Assembly (NCBI GenBank): GCA_965232815.1
Contig: OZ247427.1
Span: forward strand, 1,674,001 to 1,738,000
DNA length: 64,000 bases
Source: Bin87 sp026710825
GTDB taxonomy: Bacteria > Chloroflexota > Dehalococcoidia > Lucifugimonadales > UBA3495
Direction of reading: 5' to 3'
In this document: positions 15,791-24,320 of the stretch, one piece after another
Position numbering within the stretch: the first letter of the stretch is position 1
Layout: each line of letters opens with the position of its first letter
The notes under the pieces: generated by a model
Seen by the model: only the letters and a program-made list of their open reading frames with translations
What the model was told of the DNA's origin: nothing
The model's database searches: none
Position numbers and translations under genes: made by a program

Positions 15791-16489
15791 CTACGGACAT
15801 CCCGGCGTCAACCCCGCAACGCTCTCCCGCATCGCGGCCATCGCCTCCGCCACCGACTGTTCGCGGTTGAAGATGGCCGTTCCGGCCACCAGGATGCCGG
15901 CGCCGGCGGACACCGAATCGCGGGCCGTATCGTCCGCCTTGACGCCGCCGTCAACCTCCAACTGGGCGCCGTACCCGTTTTCCTGGATGATCCGGTACAG
16001 CCGGCGCAGCTTGCCCAGGGCCGACGGGATGAACGACTGCCCGCCAAAGCCGGGGTTCACCGTCATCACCAGCACGATGTCCAGGTCGGGCAGCACCTCT
16101 TCCACGGCTGCGATGGGCGTAGCCGGATTGATGGCGACCCCCGCTTCGCAACCCTGCTCCTTGATGAGGCCGACGGTGCGGTGGAGGTGAGAGCAGGACT
16201 CGGCGTGTACCAGCACCTGGTCGGTGATGTCCTTGACCAGTCCCATCAGCAGTCGGTCCGGTTCGTGGACCATCAGGTGGATATTCAGCGGCAGATCGGT
16301 GGCGCTGCGTATGGCGTCCACGACCACCTCACCGAAGGATATGTTGGGCACAAAGCGGCCATCCATGATGTCCACGTGGATCAGGTCGGCGCCGGCTGCC
16401 GAGGCGTCGCGCACCTGCTGAGCCAACCGCCCGAAATCAGCCGCCAGCACCGACGGCGCGATCTGGACATGGCCGGCTGTGGTGGTCAT
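15791..16489 (-). CDS. rpe: Ribulose-phosphate 3-epimerase
   Basis: Metal-dependent TIM-barrel enzyme interconverting ribulose-5-phosphate and xylulose-5-phosphate in the pentose phosphate pathway. The 232 residues contain I-A-P-S-V-L-A-A-D-F (10-19), H-V-D-I-M-D-G-R-F-V-P-N (38-49, metal and base residues), H-L-M-V-H-E-P, M-T-V-N-P-G-F-G-G-Q and E-V-D-G-G-V-K. Its ATG overlaps the TGA of argH by 4 bp (16486-16489), indicating translational coupling. The pairing with argH is metabolically unrelated and probably reflects lineage-specific operon building. Confidence 0.97.
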   Translation of the reverse strand: MTTTAGHVQIAPSVLAADFGRLAQQVRDASAAGADLIHVDIMDGRFVPNISFGEVVVDAIRSATDLPLNIHLMVHEPDRLLMGLVKDITDQVLVHAESCSHLHRTVGLIKEQGCEAGVAINPATPIAAVEEVLPDLDIVLVMTVNPGFGGQSFIPSALGKLRRLYRIIQENGYGAQLEVDGGVKADDTARDSVSAGAGILVAGTAIFNREQSVAEAMAAMRESVAGLTPGCP

Positions 16490-17832
16490 ATTGCGCCCGC
16501 TTCCTGCAGAATTCTCTTGGCCCGTGCGAGGCCGTCCGCCACGCGGTTGGGCGCGGTGCCGCCGGGATTGTCCCGGGCCGCTACCGACGCGGCAGCGGTG
16601 ATGTCATACACGTCCTCACCGAAGTGAGGCGAGAACTTACGGTACTCACCCAGCGGCAAATCCGAGAGCGACTGTCCCTCAGCCTCGCAGTGCTGGCACA
16701 GCCGGCGCATCACGCCATGGGCCTCGCGAAACGGCACGCCCTTGCTCACTAAGTAGTCCGCCAGGTCCGTGGCCAGCATGTAACTCTCACTGGCCAACGA
16801 CTCCACCCGTTCGGCGTTCAGGGTCATGCCAGGCAGCATATCTGCGAAGACGCGCAGGGTGGACAGCAGGGTATCGACGGTGTCGAAGAACCCCTCCTTG
16901 TCCTCCTGCAAATCCCGGTTGTACGTCAGTGGCAATCCCTTGAGCACAGTGAGGATCCCCATGAGGCTGCCGTACACGCGGCCGGTCTTGCCCCGGGCGA
17001 TCTCGGCGAAATCGGGGTTGCGTTTCTGCGGCATGATGCTGCTGCCGGTGGTGAATTCGTCTGCCAGGCGCACAAAATCAAACTCCCGGCTGGACCAGAT
17101 GACGATCTCCTCAGACAGGCGGGATACGTGCATCATGGTGATGGCCGCCGCCGAGTGGAACTCGGCCAGGAAATCACGATCAGCCACCGCATCCATGCTG
17201 TTGGGGCTGATTTCGCCGAACCCCAACGTGTCCGCCACTGCGTGGCGGTCGGTCGGATAGGGCACGCCGGCCAAAGCGCCGCTGCCCAGGGGCAGCACGT
17301 CCATGCGCGCCGCGCAGTCGTTGAGGCGTCCGATATCCCGCTGGAACATCTCGAAGTAGGCCAGCATGTGGTGGGCGAACAGCACAGGCTGGGCGCGTTG
17401 CAGGTGGGTGTAGCCGGGCATGACGACGCCGGCGTTTTGCTCTGCCAGTTGGGTCAGGGCGCGCTGCACGTTACGCAGGGCAGACACGGCATCGGCGATG
17501 GCCTGGCGTGTGTACAGCCGCATGTCCAGCGCGATCTGGTCGTTGCGGGAGCGGCCGGTGTGCAATCGTCCGGCGGCAGGGCCGATGAGGTCGGTGAGCC
17601 GCCGCTCGATGTTCATGTGCAGGTCTTCGAGAGCCGGGTCCCACGGAAAATCGCCGTGTTCGATCTCATCCTGCACCGTACTCAAGCCGGCGATAATGCT
17701 GTCCGCGTCGTCCCGGGTGATGATGCCCTGCTGCGCCAGCATGGCGGCGTGGGCCTTGGAGCCGGCGATGTCCTGCCGATACAGCCGGCGGTCGTAGTGA
17801 ATGGAAACGGTGTATTCGCTGTGGTCGGTCAT
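16486..17832 (-). CDS. argH: Argininosuccinate lyase, N-terminus shortened
   Basis: Last step of arginine synthesis: argininosuccinate to arginine plus fumarate. The 448 residues carry H-T-G-R-S-R-N-D-Q (91-99), Y-T-H-L-Q-R-A-Q-P (141-149, catalytic base region) and the fumarase-superfamily loop G-S-S-I-M-P-Q-K-R-N-P-D (263-274). The family normally begins with L-W-G-G-R-F about ten residues before the S-I-x-x-D-x-R-L segment. Here the protein starts at M-T-D-H-S-E-Y-T-V-S-I-H-Y-D-R-R-L and no upstream in-frame start restores the motif; a palindromic repeat lies 29 bp upstream. The core is intact, so it is probably functional. It overlaps rpe. Confidence 0.95.
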   Translation of the reverse strand: MTDHSEYTVSIHYDRRLYRQDIAGSKAHAAMLAQQGIITRDDADSIIAGLSTVQDEIEHGDFPWDPALEDLHMNIERRLTDLIGPAAGRLHTGRSRNDQIALDMRLYTRQAIADAVSALRNVQRALTQLAEQNAGVVMPGYTHLQRAQPVLFAHHMLAYFEMFQRDIGRLNDCAARMDVLPLGSGALAGVPYPTDRHAVADTLGFGEISPNSMDAVADRDFLAEFHSAAAITMMHVSRLSEEIVIWSSREFDFVRLADEFTTGSSIMPQKRNPDFAEIARGKTGRVYGSLMGILTVLKGLPLTYNRDLQEDKEGFFDTVDTLLSTLRVFADMLPGMTLNAERVESLASESYMLATDLADYLVSKGVPFREAHGVMRRLCQHCEAEGQSLSDLPLGEYRKFSPHFGEDVYDITAAASVAARDNPGGTAPNRVADGLARAKRILQEAGAI

Positions 17833-17860
17833 TGAAATGCGCGGATCATGGGTGGGTGTG

Positions 17861-17882
17861 GGGGCTAATAATTACTCGCCCC
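17861..17882. repeat. GGGGC-TAAT palindrome upstream of argH
   Basis: Imperfect member of the palindrome family (GGGGCTAATAATTACTCGCCCC) lying only 29 bp upstream of the argH start codon and just past the 17889 stop. It occupies the whole gap between the two genes. Confidence 0.7.
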
Positions 17883-17888
17883 TGCGTA

Positions 17889-18704
17889 TCAGGCGTCCAG
17901 GTAGGAAAAGCTGGCGGCCAGGTTGTCGAACACGTCGTCCGACGACGGGATCTCCATCACGGCGGGTCCATCGTAGGCCTTCCCTTCAAGGATGCGCCTC
18001 ATGGCATGGCAGTCGAGGTCGCCGTCGTCGACGCTGCCGATGGCCTCACCGTTCCGCGCCTGTTTGAAGTGGACGATCTTGATGTAGTCGGTGGGCAGTG
18101 CGGCCAGCTCATCCAGCGGCTGGCTGTCGGGATGGCGACGCAACTGGTTGGTGGGGTCGGGACACAGGCCCAGGTACTGGCCTTCCTCGTCGGTCAGTTG
18201 GGCGCGGGCTTCCTGCACCAGCAGGGACATGGAACGCAACGGCTGTCCGGAATTTTCCATGGAGAAGATAACGCCCTGTCGGGCAGCTTCTCGCACCAGC
18301 GGCACAATGCGCGCGGCGGGCTCGGCCACATCCCCGGAATTTTCCCACGGTGTGCTGGGCGCGCCCGGATCAACGGTGCGCAGATGCGGGGTCCCGCGGC
18401 CGACCAGGCGCGCGGCCTCCAATTGGGACTGGTACAACCCTCCCTCGGGGTCGATGTCGGTGGTGATGCAGGGCAGGGCCACGGCAAGGTCGAAGGTGAG
18501 ATCAGGGAATCTGTGCACCACGTTGGCCAGGGTTTCCAGATTCGGTCGCCACGCGTTGCCCTCGCCCGATTCGGCGGCGGCGAGACAGGTCTGTCGCAGC
18601 TCGATGTGGCGCGCGCCTCGCGACTGGGCCTCAGCGATCAGGTCGCCCAACTCGGTGTCGTCAAGTTGGTTGCGCCAGGAGTTGGTAATCGCTCCGTAGA
18701 TCAT
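17889..18704 (-). CDS. Sugar phosphate isomerase/epimerase-like TIM barrel protein
   Basis: A 271-residue protein of the xylose-isomerase-like TIM barrel superfamily. Visible elements are the early G-A-R-H-I-E-L-R (first metal glutamate region), G-V-I-F-S-M-E-N-S-G-Q-P-L (near 147), L-G-L-C-P-D-P-T-N, Y-I-K-I-V-H-F-K-Q-A-R and the terminal G-P-A-V-M-E-I-P. These positions match the metal-binding E, D, H and E of the fold. Substrate unknown. It is upstream of argH on the same strand with a repeat between, so co-transcription is possible. Confidence 0.82.
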   Translation of the reverse strand: MIYGAITNSWRNQLDDTELGDLIAEAQSRGARHIELRQTCLAAAESGEGNAWRPNLETLANVVHRFPDLTFDLAVALPCITTDIDPEGGLYQSQLEAARLVGRGTPHLRTVDPGAPSTPWENSGDVAEPAARIVPLVREAARQGVIFSMENSGQPLRSMSLLVQEARAQLTDEEGQYLGLCPDPTNQLRRHPDSQPLDELAALPTDYIKIVHFKQARNGEAIGSVDDGDLDCHAMRRILEGKAYDGPAVMEIPSSDDVFDNLAASFSYLDA

Positions 18705-18869
18705 GGTTGCCCTCCCGTTATTGCGGCGTTCCGTCGGCGGAAACTATACCGCATTTGCGGCGCCGGTGGACAGTGGAGAGGTAGCGTGGGGTAGGGTTCC
18801 GTTTCGGGTGGTTTGATGGCATGGATGCAATGACGGATGGTTGGGCGGAATGACGGGTTGGCGGCGTGA

Positions 18870-19202
18870 CTAGCGCGCTGGGGCGGGAAGGTCCCAGCGG
18901 AGGAGTTCGAGGTAGGGGTGGTTGTCGGCCCAGGGCAGGAGGTTGAGGACGATTTCGCACGGGTCAGGGATGTCGCCCCGGCGTCGGGTGTCGTCCAGAT
19001 AACGCCGGAGCCTGATGAAGGTGGGAAGGCGGAAGCCGGCACCAGTGATGCGCCTGATGACGTCGGTGGGTTCGGGGGGTTCGTCGGGAGTCCAGTCGTC
19101 GGCGACGGCTTGGGCGATGCGGCGGAGCTTGATGATGGCGAGTTCGGGGGCGAACCTGCGCTTGAGGGCGTTGATACGGCGGCGGATTTGGGAGATGGTC
19201 AT
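18870..19202 (-). CDS. Arginine-rich hypothetical protein
   Basis: A 110-residue protein that I do not recognise. It starts M-T-I-S-Q-I-R-R-R-I-N-A-L-K-R-R-F-A-P-E and is rich in arginine and proline (D-E-P-P-E-P-T-D-V-I-R-R-I). Charged helices dominate and no membrane span is visible. ATG 19202 is preceded on the minus strand by AGAGGCAACTCC. An ACAGGAT-type repeat starts 27 bp upstream (19229). The base composition fits the neighbours, so it is probably a real gene, but no homology supports it. Confidence 0.55.
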   Translation of the reverse strand: MTISQIRRRINALKRRFAPELAIIKLRRIAQAVADDWTPDEPPEPTDVIRRITGAGFRLPTFIRLRRYLDDTRRRGDIPDPCEIVLNLLPWADNHPYLELLRWDLPAPAR

Positions 19203-19228
19203 GGAGTTGCCTCTGACGGGGGGAATTT

Positions 19229-19271
19229 ACATCGATGGACAGGATGCACAGGATTAGGGATTGGATCAGGA
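19229..19271. repeat. ACAGGAT-unit dispersed repeat
   Basis: ACATCGATGGACAGGATGCA then CAGGAT and a degenerate continuation (ATTGGATCAGGAT). Same family as the repeats at 25942, 41386, 55929 and the inverted ends around 55998-56408. Confidence 0.72.
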
Positions 19272-19460
19272 TGGCGGCGATTTTTTGAATATCCCGCTCA
19301 TTTCCGGTCATTTCCGCTCATTTGAGTAGGGCGGGAAGTGGGACGGGAGGGTAAACGGAGGCGGATCGGGCGGTTTTTGGGGGCGATACTGATGGTATTG
19401 GCGGGTTGGTGAGAGGATTTGAGGTAGCGGCGTTTGGAGTTGGGCATTGGACGGGCCAGT

Positions 19461-19667
19461 GGTTCGACAGGCTCACCATGAACGGGCGTTGGGCGCTGGA
19501 TCATTGGTTACTGGGTCATTGGTTAAATGTTAAGGATGGGCGGTGGGTAGTGGCAACAGGGAAGTGTCATTGCGAGCCAAGGGCGGCAATGTCGTGGCTG
19601 GAAGGAACGTCGCTCCGTCAACGAGATCGCCATCCGCCAGAGGCGGACTTCGCTCCTCGCATTGACA
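19461..19667. repeat. Composite intergenic repeat (GTTCGACAGGCTCACC plus TCATTGCGAG hairpin)
   Basis: The 589-bp gap 19203-19791 holds no convincing gene. GGTTCGACAGGCTCACCATG at 19461-19480 is followed 85 bp later by a long imperfect hairpin bounded by TGTCATTGCGAG (19565-19576) and CTCGCATTGACA (19656-19667). The same two modules occur together at 42231-42445. Both are types of dispersed repeat seen widely in environmental genomes. Confidence 0.7.
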
Positions 19668-19791
19668 AACACGGGAAATCAGACCACTAAATTGCAACGC
19701 TACGGGTAGCGTGGATGACAGTTGCGACACGGGGGCCAGAGCGTCCTATGCTAGAATTGGCTCAAAATTTCCGAAATTTGGAGGCTCCAGG

Positions 19792-20151
19792 ATGGCCGAG
19801 CTATACAGCGAACGATGCACCGCATGCCGGCGGGATTCGCCTCATGTGACCGACGCGGAGATCACCGAACTGCACCCTGCGGTTAATGACTGGGCGCTGA
19901 TCGACGAGGCCGGCATCCCCAAGCTGGACCGGCAGTTCAAGTTCGGCAACTTCGTGCAGGCGCTGGAGTTCACCAATGCCCTGGGCGAGATGGCCGAATC
20001 CGAGGGACACCATCCGCGCCTGACCACCGAGTGGGGCCGCGTCAGCGTGACCTGGTGGACCCACAAGATCCGCAACCTGCACCGCAACGATTTCATCATG
20101 GCCGCCAAAACCGACCAGCTATACGCCGAGCATGCCCCGACGGAGGGGTGA
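19792..20151 (+). CDS. phhB: 4a-hydroxytetrahydrobiopterin dehydratase (pterin carbinolamine dehydratase)
   Basis: Small PCD/DCoH-fold enzyme that dehydrates 4a-hydroxy-tetrahydropterin. The 119 residues start at ATG 19792 after a TTTGGAGGCTCCAGG ribosome-binding site. The active-site signature is clear: F-K-F-G-N-F-V-Q-A-L-E-F-T-N (near 44-57), then A-E-S-E-G-H-H-P-R-L and W-W-T-H-K-I. An N-terminal C-T-A-C pair (C10, C13) precedes the fold. No phenylalanine hydroxylase gene is nearby; many bacteria carry PCD alone, sometimes for molybdopterin-related roles. That is relevant here because a molybdenum hydroxylase is encoded at 1-1438, though the link is only suggestive. Confidence 0.93.
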   Translation: MAELYSERCTACRRDSPHVTDAEITELHPAVNDWALIDEAGIPKLDRQFKFGNFVQALEFTNALGEMAESEGHHPRLTTEWGRVSVTWWTHKIRNLHRNDFIMAAKTDQLYAEHAPTEG

Positions 20152-20231
20152 GCGTTCACCGAGGTCGAATAGCCGCCATGACCTGATTGGTGTCAAGCGG
20201 CGTCATGCAAACGTAGGAGAGCCACCACAAT

Positions 20232-21254
20232 ATGAGAGTTGTTTATTCACTGAGATCGCGAGACTTTGACGGCGTGGCCGCAGAGGCTGCGTGGGCCGAG
20301 TCCATGGGCTACGACGGCGTGTCCACCAACGAGACCGCGCACGATTCATTCCTGCCGTTGGCCGTGGCCGCCACGTCCACCAGCCGGGTCACCCTGGAAA
20401 CGCACGTGGCGATTGCCTTCCCGCGCTCGCCAATGGTGGTGGCCTACACTGCCCGCGACCTACAGGACGGCAGCAACGGCCGGTTCCGCCTGGGACTGGG
20501 CACGCAGGTCAAGGGACACATCGAGCGGCGGTTCTCCACCCGCTGGACCGGATCGGCGGGCTCCCGGTTGCGCGAGTACGTGCAGTCGCTGCGCGCCATC
20601 TGGGACTGCTGGGATACCGGCAGCAACCTGGAATACCAGGGCGATTTCTACCAGTTCTCGCTGATGACGCCGTTCTTCAGCCCGGGCCCCAGCGAGTACA
20701 ACCCTCCTGAGGTGTACACCGCTGCGGTGAACGGGTACAACTGCCTGGTGGCCGGTGAGGTCAGCGATGGGCTGATGCTGCACAGCCTCACCTCGCCAGA
20801 GTACATCCGGCAGATGGTGAAACCCAACGTGGCCGAGGGGGCGCGGCGGGCCGGGCGCAATCCCGATGACGTGACCATCGTGGGCGGCGGGTTCATCGTG
20901 ACTGGGCCCAACCAGGAGGCCATCCGGCAGCAGGCAGAGGAAACGCGCCGGCGCATATCCTTCTACTCGTCCACGCGGACCTACTTTCCTGTGCTGGAAT
21001 GCCACGGCTTTGAGGACATCGGGAAGGAGTTGCACCGCCTGTCACGGGAGGGCAAGTGGGACGAGATGCCGGCGCTGGTGCCCGACGAAATGCTCCATGC
21101 CTTCGCCACCATTGGCGAGTACGACGAGATCGCGGGCAAGTTCCGGGAGAAGTACGGCGACCTGGTGGACGAGATGCATTTCTCATTTGATGCGCCCACC
21201 GATGCCGAACAGGGCCAGTTGCGTCGGATCGTGCGGGATCTCCAGGAACTGTAG
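20232..21254 (+). CDS. LLM-class F420-dependent oxidoreductase (TIGR03617-like)
   Basis: A 340-residue luciferase-like monooxygenase-fold protein, probably using coenzyme F420 or FMN. It begins with a strand R-V-V-Y-S-L-R-S-R-D and the helix A-A-E-A-A-W-A-E-S-M-G-Y-D-G-V-S-T-N-E. It contains G-R-F-R-L-G-L-G-T-Q-V-K-G-H-I-E-R-R-F (near 78-97), the phosphate-binding region of this subgroup, then P-E-V-Y-T-A-A-V-N and G-E-V-S-D-G-L-M-L-H. Ribosome-binding site AGGAGAGCCACC precedes ATG 20232. A PD-(D/E)XK-like gene follows within 10 bp. Substrate unknown. Confidence 0.9.
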   Translation: MRVVYSLRSRDFDGVAAEAAWAESMGYDGVSTNETAHDSFLPLAVAATSTSRVTLETHVAIAFPRSPMVVAYTARDLQDGSNGRFRLGLGTQVKGHIERRFSTRWTGSAGSRLREYVQSLRAIWDCWDTGSNLEYQGDFYQFSLMTPFFSPGPSEYNPPEVYTAAVNGYNCLVAGEVSDGLMLHSLTSPEYIRQMVKPNVAEGARRAGRNPDDVTIVGGGFIVTGPNQEAIRQQAEETRRRISFYSSTRTYFPVLECHGFEDIGKELHRLSREGKWDEMPALVPDEMLHAFATIGEYDEIAGKFREKYGDLVDEMHFSFDAPTDAEQGQLRRIVRDLQEL

Positions 21255-21263
21255 CGGCGGCAT

Positions 21264-22055
21264 GTGATTGGCGAATATTTGACGGAAATCGAACCGGCGG
21301 AGGTTGAACCGGACTTCCAACGGTTCAAACTGGGCAGCGAGTCGGAGCTTACCTATCGGCTGAAGTGGGAAGCCTGGGAGTGGCTGTACTGTGTGGCCGG
21401 TTGCCGGTGCATCGGGTTGGAGGTGCGCCTGCAAGGACCGTGGGGTTCGATTGTCGATGTCGTGGGGGTTGGGCCGGCCAACGCGATCTACGTGGTTGAG
21501 GTCAAAGCGTCTCGTTCCGATTTCTCACGGGACAACCACACCGAGGCCGACATCGCCCGCCTCCGCAAGCGCGCCGACTCCCTGGCTCGGCGCATCGAGT
21601 TGGCGGACGCGCCTGGCTATCGAACGTCGGCCGGCGACCTGGAACGACTGCTTGGTGAGCAGGAGCGGTTACGTGAGCGGCTGGCCGCCATATCCACCAA
21701 GTTCCATGACCCGCGATTTCTGAGCATCGCGGATTACCACTACATCATGGCGCCCCGAGGGGTCGTGCTGGCAGAGATGGCGCCTGATGGATGGGGACTG
21801 CTGCAACCGGGGCCGCGGGAGATCATAGAGGCTCCGGCCAAGAGCATCCGGAAGAGCAGCGGGATCATGTCCAACGTGTTCCGGGCGGTGGCGCGGGCCA
21901 ACGCCACGGCCATGATGCGCGCCCACGGGGTGCGGTTCGGGAGCGATGGCCCGGAGTTTCCTGACCCTGGCGAGGAGCGATTGCCGACGTACTTGCGTCG
22001 CGGCCGCATAACCAACAAAACCGAATTGGTATCCAAGGAGGAACGGCATGCCTGA
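21264..22055 (+). CDS. MmcB-like/PD-(D/E)XK nuclease-fold protein
   Basis: A 263-residue protein with a GTG start at 21264; the overlapping ATG at 21262 is closed at once by TGA. The core reads S-I-V-D-V-V-G-V-G-P-A-N-A-I-Y-V-V-E-V-K-A-S-R-S-D-F (near 65-90), a D-(x)n-E-x-K pattern typical of PD-(D/E)XK enzymes and of MmcB-type DNA repair proteins. A predicted helical segment (R-L-R-K-R-A-D-S-L-A-R-R-I) follows. The C-terminus is basic. It overlaps the next gene by 8 bp. Role in DNA repair or restriction is plausible but unproven; family assignment is moderate. Confidence 0.65.
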   Translation: MIGEYLTEIEPAEVEPDFQRFKLGSESELTYRLKWEAWEWLYCVAGCRCIGLEVRLQGPWGSIVDVVGVGPANAIYVVEVKASRSDFSRDNHTEADIARLRKRADSLARRIELADAPGYRTSAGDLERLLGEQERLRERLAAISTKFHDPRFLSIADYHYIMAPRGVVLAEMAPDGWGLLQPGPREIIEAPAKSIRKSSGIMSNVFRAVARANATAMMRAHGVRFGSDGPEFPDPGEERLPTYLRRGRITNKTELVSKEERHA

Positions 22056-22653
22056 TATCAAGATCGATCCCAACCAGACCGCCCTGTTGATCCAGGATAT
22101 GCAGAATGAGTTGATCAAAGGCGGCGCGATGCCCGTGCAGCCTTACACGGGCGAAGAGATCATAACCAACAGCGTGCGGTTGCTGGAGAAGGCCCGAGCA
22201 GTTGGGATGCCGGTGATCTACGTCGTGGTGAACCGTCGGCCCGACCGCAGGGATGCGCCCCGTCCGCCCTTCGGGGCGCCGGCCAGCGCGGCGGACGCAG
22301 GGCCCCGCCTCACCGCCGGTTCCCACGATGCTGAGGTGGTGTCGGAACTGGCGCCGCGCCCCGTAGACCCGGTGGTCATCAAGCACACGACCAGCCCATT
22401 CAACACCACCGATATCGAGGTGTACCTGCGGCGGTTCGGCATCACGACGCTGATCCTGACCGGCTACTCCACGACGGGCGTGGTGGAGGGATCGTTGCGG
22501 GACGCGAAGGACAAGGACTACGACTGCATCGTGGTGCGCGACTGCTGTGCCGCCGGCACGTCCACCGAGCATGACGTATGCATGGACATAATCTTCCCGC
22601 GCATGGCGTGGGTGGCGACGGCGGACGAGGTTATCGGGGCGATCGAGGAGTAG
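22048..22653 (+). CDS. Isochorismatase-fold hydrolase lacking the catalytic cysteine
   Basis: A 201-residue isochorismatase/nicotinamidase-fold protein; ATG 22048 has a strong AAGGAGGAACGGC ribosome-binding site inside the previous gene. The aspartate of the triad is present in L-L-I-Q-D-M-Q-N-E-L (D17) and a lysine in V-V-I-K-H-T-T-S-P-F (K110). The nucleophile position, normally G-x-x-T-x-x-C-V, reads G-Y-S-T-T-G-V-V-E-G, so cysteine is replaced by glycine. Related cysteine hydrolases should be inactive without it; isochorismatase itself also lacks it and uses another mechanism. It may therefore be a vinyl-ether hydrolase or a binding protein. Confidence 0.82.
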   Translation: MPDIKIDPNQTALLIQDMQNELIKGGAMPVQPYTGEEIITNSVRLLEKARAVGMPVIYVVVNRRPDRRDAPRPPFGAPASAADAGPRLTAGSHDAEVVSELAPRPVDPVVIKHTTSPFNTTDIEVYLRRFGITTLILTGYSTTGVVEGSLRDAKDKDYDCIVVRDCCAAGTSTEHDVCMDIIFPRMAWVATADEVIGAIEE

Positions 22654-22675
22654 AGATCGACGAGGACGGGTTGGG

Positions 22676-23380
22676 CTACTCCGCCTGTGCGTCTCGGTCG
22701 GCCAGTTGGTGCCAATAAACCTGGCCGCTGTCGATCTCCTCTTGGATCCGGCGGTCGTTGCGAACGCTGGCTATTGCGGCGTGGGCAGGGTGGCTCGTGA
22801 ATCGCGTAAGGAATCCGGCGTTGCGAATCGCCCGTCGAGTATCACGCTCGTCCGCTGAGTTGGAGACTTCCACGGCGATGTAATTAGTAGCCCCACCCAC
22901 ATCAATTGTTTCGATTACCAAATCGGCGCGTCGAAAACTTTGCAATTGTGATATCGGTATTCCCGTCGTATCCGCTGTGCGCAAGAAATCCCTCAAATCA
23001 TCCCAGGTTAGAACCCGAACCACCTGGAATCCCATATTCTCAGCGATGAAATCGGCTTCGCGAATAGCGCTGTTGCGGGCATATTCGCCTCGCATATTCG
23101 AGATGTCATCCTCGATCCTATCGAACCGCGCGTCGGTTCGCTCCATGAAACCTTCTACTCGGGTGTTGAACTGGCGCTGGTCATCGTTGAACTGGCGGAG
23201 TTCCCCGATGGCTTGCTGAGTGTCTGATTGAAACTGCTCGGTGGTCGCCGCGAAACGGTCGAACCGGGCAGGCAGGTTCATCAGCTCCTCGGTGAGTATT
23301 TCCCGCCTTACGGCCGCTTTCCACTCAGGATTTTCGGCCAGGAGGCGCAGTATGTCGTCGCTGGTGTGGATGGTGACCAT
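22676..23380 (-). CDS. Coiled-coil protein with PD-(D/E)XK-like C-terminus
   Basis: A 234-residue protein. ATG 23380 is chosen because GCGAGGCTACC gives a ribosome-binding site; upstream in-frame starts run into the deacetylase gene. The N-terminal part (D-D-I-L-R-L-L-A-E-N-P-E-W-K-A-A-V-R-R-E-I-L) is followed by a long coiled coil (about residues 35-95: Q-Q-A-I-G-E-L-R-Q-F-N, then F-D-R-I-E-D-D-I). The C-terminal domain has A-D-L-V-I-E then Y-I-A-V-E-V-S-N-S-A-D, resembling a nuclease fold with the lysine replaced by serine. Similar architecture occurs in DUF3782-type proteins. Function unknown. Confidence 0.7.
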   Translation of the reverse strand: MVTIHTSDDILRLLAENPEWKAAVRREILTEELMNLPARFDRFAATTEQFQSDTQQAIGELRQFNDDQRQFNTRVEGFMERTDARFDRIEDDISNMRGEYARNSAIREADFIAENMGFQVVRVLTWDDLRDFLRTADTTGIPISQLQSFRRADLVIETIDVGGATNYIAVEVSNSADERDTRRAIRNAGFLTRFTSHPAHAAIASVRNDRRIQEEIDSGQVYWHQLADRDAQAE

Positions 23381-23421
23381 GGTAGCCTCGCGGCTTTCCA
23401 TTATACGCTGTGAGGCATTCG

Positions 23422-24234
23422 TCAGCGGTTTAGGAGCCACCATTCGTCGGTGCCGAGGTTGAACGGGATGCGGCGGAAGCCCTCCGCGAACGGCTCGCCG
23501 CAGCGTTCGCCCTGGAGGCGGCATCCCTCGGTCATCCGCTCCAGGCGCTGGGATGCGGTGCGCGCGCTAATCTGCGACGCGTGCTGGCTGAGGGCAGCGG
23601 CCTTCATCAGAATGTGCTGCTCGTTGATCGATATAAAGGTATCGGGCCGCTCGGAACCCCAGAGCAGCGCCTCCCTGACCTGGTGCGGCTCCAGTCCCTC
23701 CGCGGCAATCTGCTCGGGGAAATCCAACCAACTCCAGGCGTAGGAGAATGCCGCGTCCAGCGCGGCCTGGCCGCTGTTGCGGTGGTCGCGGTGCGTGTGG
23801 GATGTGACGCGGTAGGGGTCGATGCCAAACACCACCTCGGGCTTGTGGCGACGGATCTGGCGCACCACCTCGCCGCGGTATTTGTGAGTATCCTCCAGTT
23901 CACCGTCGCCATACCGCAGGAACACCACCTCGGAAACCCCCAGGACCCTGGCGGCGTTCTGCTGCTCGATCTCCCGGGTGGCAGCCAGCCCCTCCGGCGT
24001 GAACGAGCGGTCGCCCGTGCCCTTGTTGCCGTTGGTACACATCAGTATCACCACCTTGGTGCCCGATCCCGTGATCCACTTGGCCATGGTTGCGCCACAA
24101 CCGCCCTCTGCGTCGTCGGGATGGGGGGTGACCACCAGCGCGCTGCGCGGAGCCTTTTCCATCACGTAGGGTTTAGGGGCGTATTCCTGGTTGGGGTAGC
24201 CCCAGCCATCGATGCCATGCGGTCGGCTGGTCAT
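23422..24234 (-). CDS. PIG-L family deacetylase
   Basis: A 270-residue zinc deacetylase of the PIG-L/LmbE family, acting on N-acetyl-hexosamine-type substrates. The zinc motif A-H-P-D-D-E appears as T-P-H-P-D-D-A-E-G-G-C-G (near 36-47), and H-T-H-R-D-H (near 148) supplies the later histidine. The central V-V-I-L-M-C-T-N-G-N-K-G-T-G-D strand is typical. The distal helix contains K-A-A-A-L-S-Q-H-A-S-Q-I. A second PIG-L protein is at 31034. Which glycan or thiol-sugar conjugate it deacetylates is unknown. Confidence 0.92.
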   Translation of the reverse strand: MTSRPHGIDGWGYPNQEYAPKPYVMEKAPRSALVVTPHPDDAEGGCGATMAKWITGSGTKVVILMCTNGNKGTGDRSFTPEGLAATREIEQQNAARVLGVSEVVFLRYGDGELEDTHKYRGEVVRQIRRHKPEVVFGIDPYRVTSHTHRDHRNSGQAALDAAFSYAWSWLDFPEQIAAEGLEPHQVREALLWGSERPDTFISINEQHILMKAAALSQHASQISARTASQRLERMTEGCRLQGERCGEPFAEGFRRIPFNLGTDEWWLLNR

Positions 24235-24320
24235 GTTGAAACTCCGTGAGTTGGGATTGGTTAGGGATGCCGGCGGGTGCTGCGAAAGTGCAAGCAGGCC
24301 AGCGTTGGATTGTGCAATGG

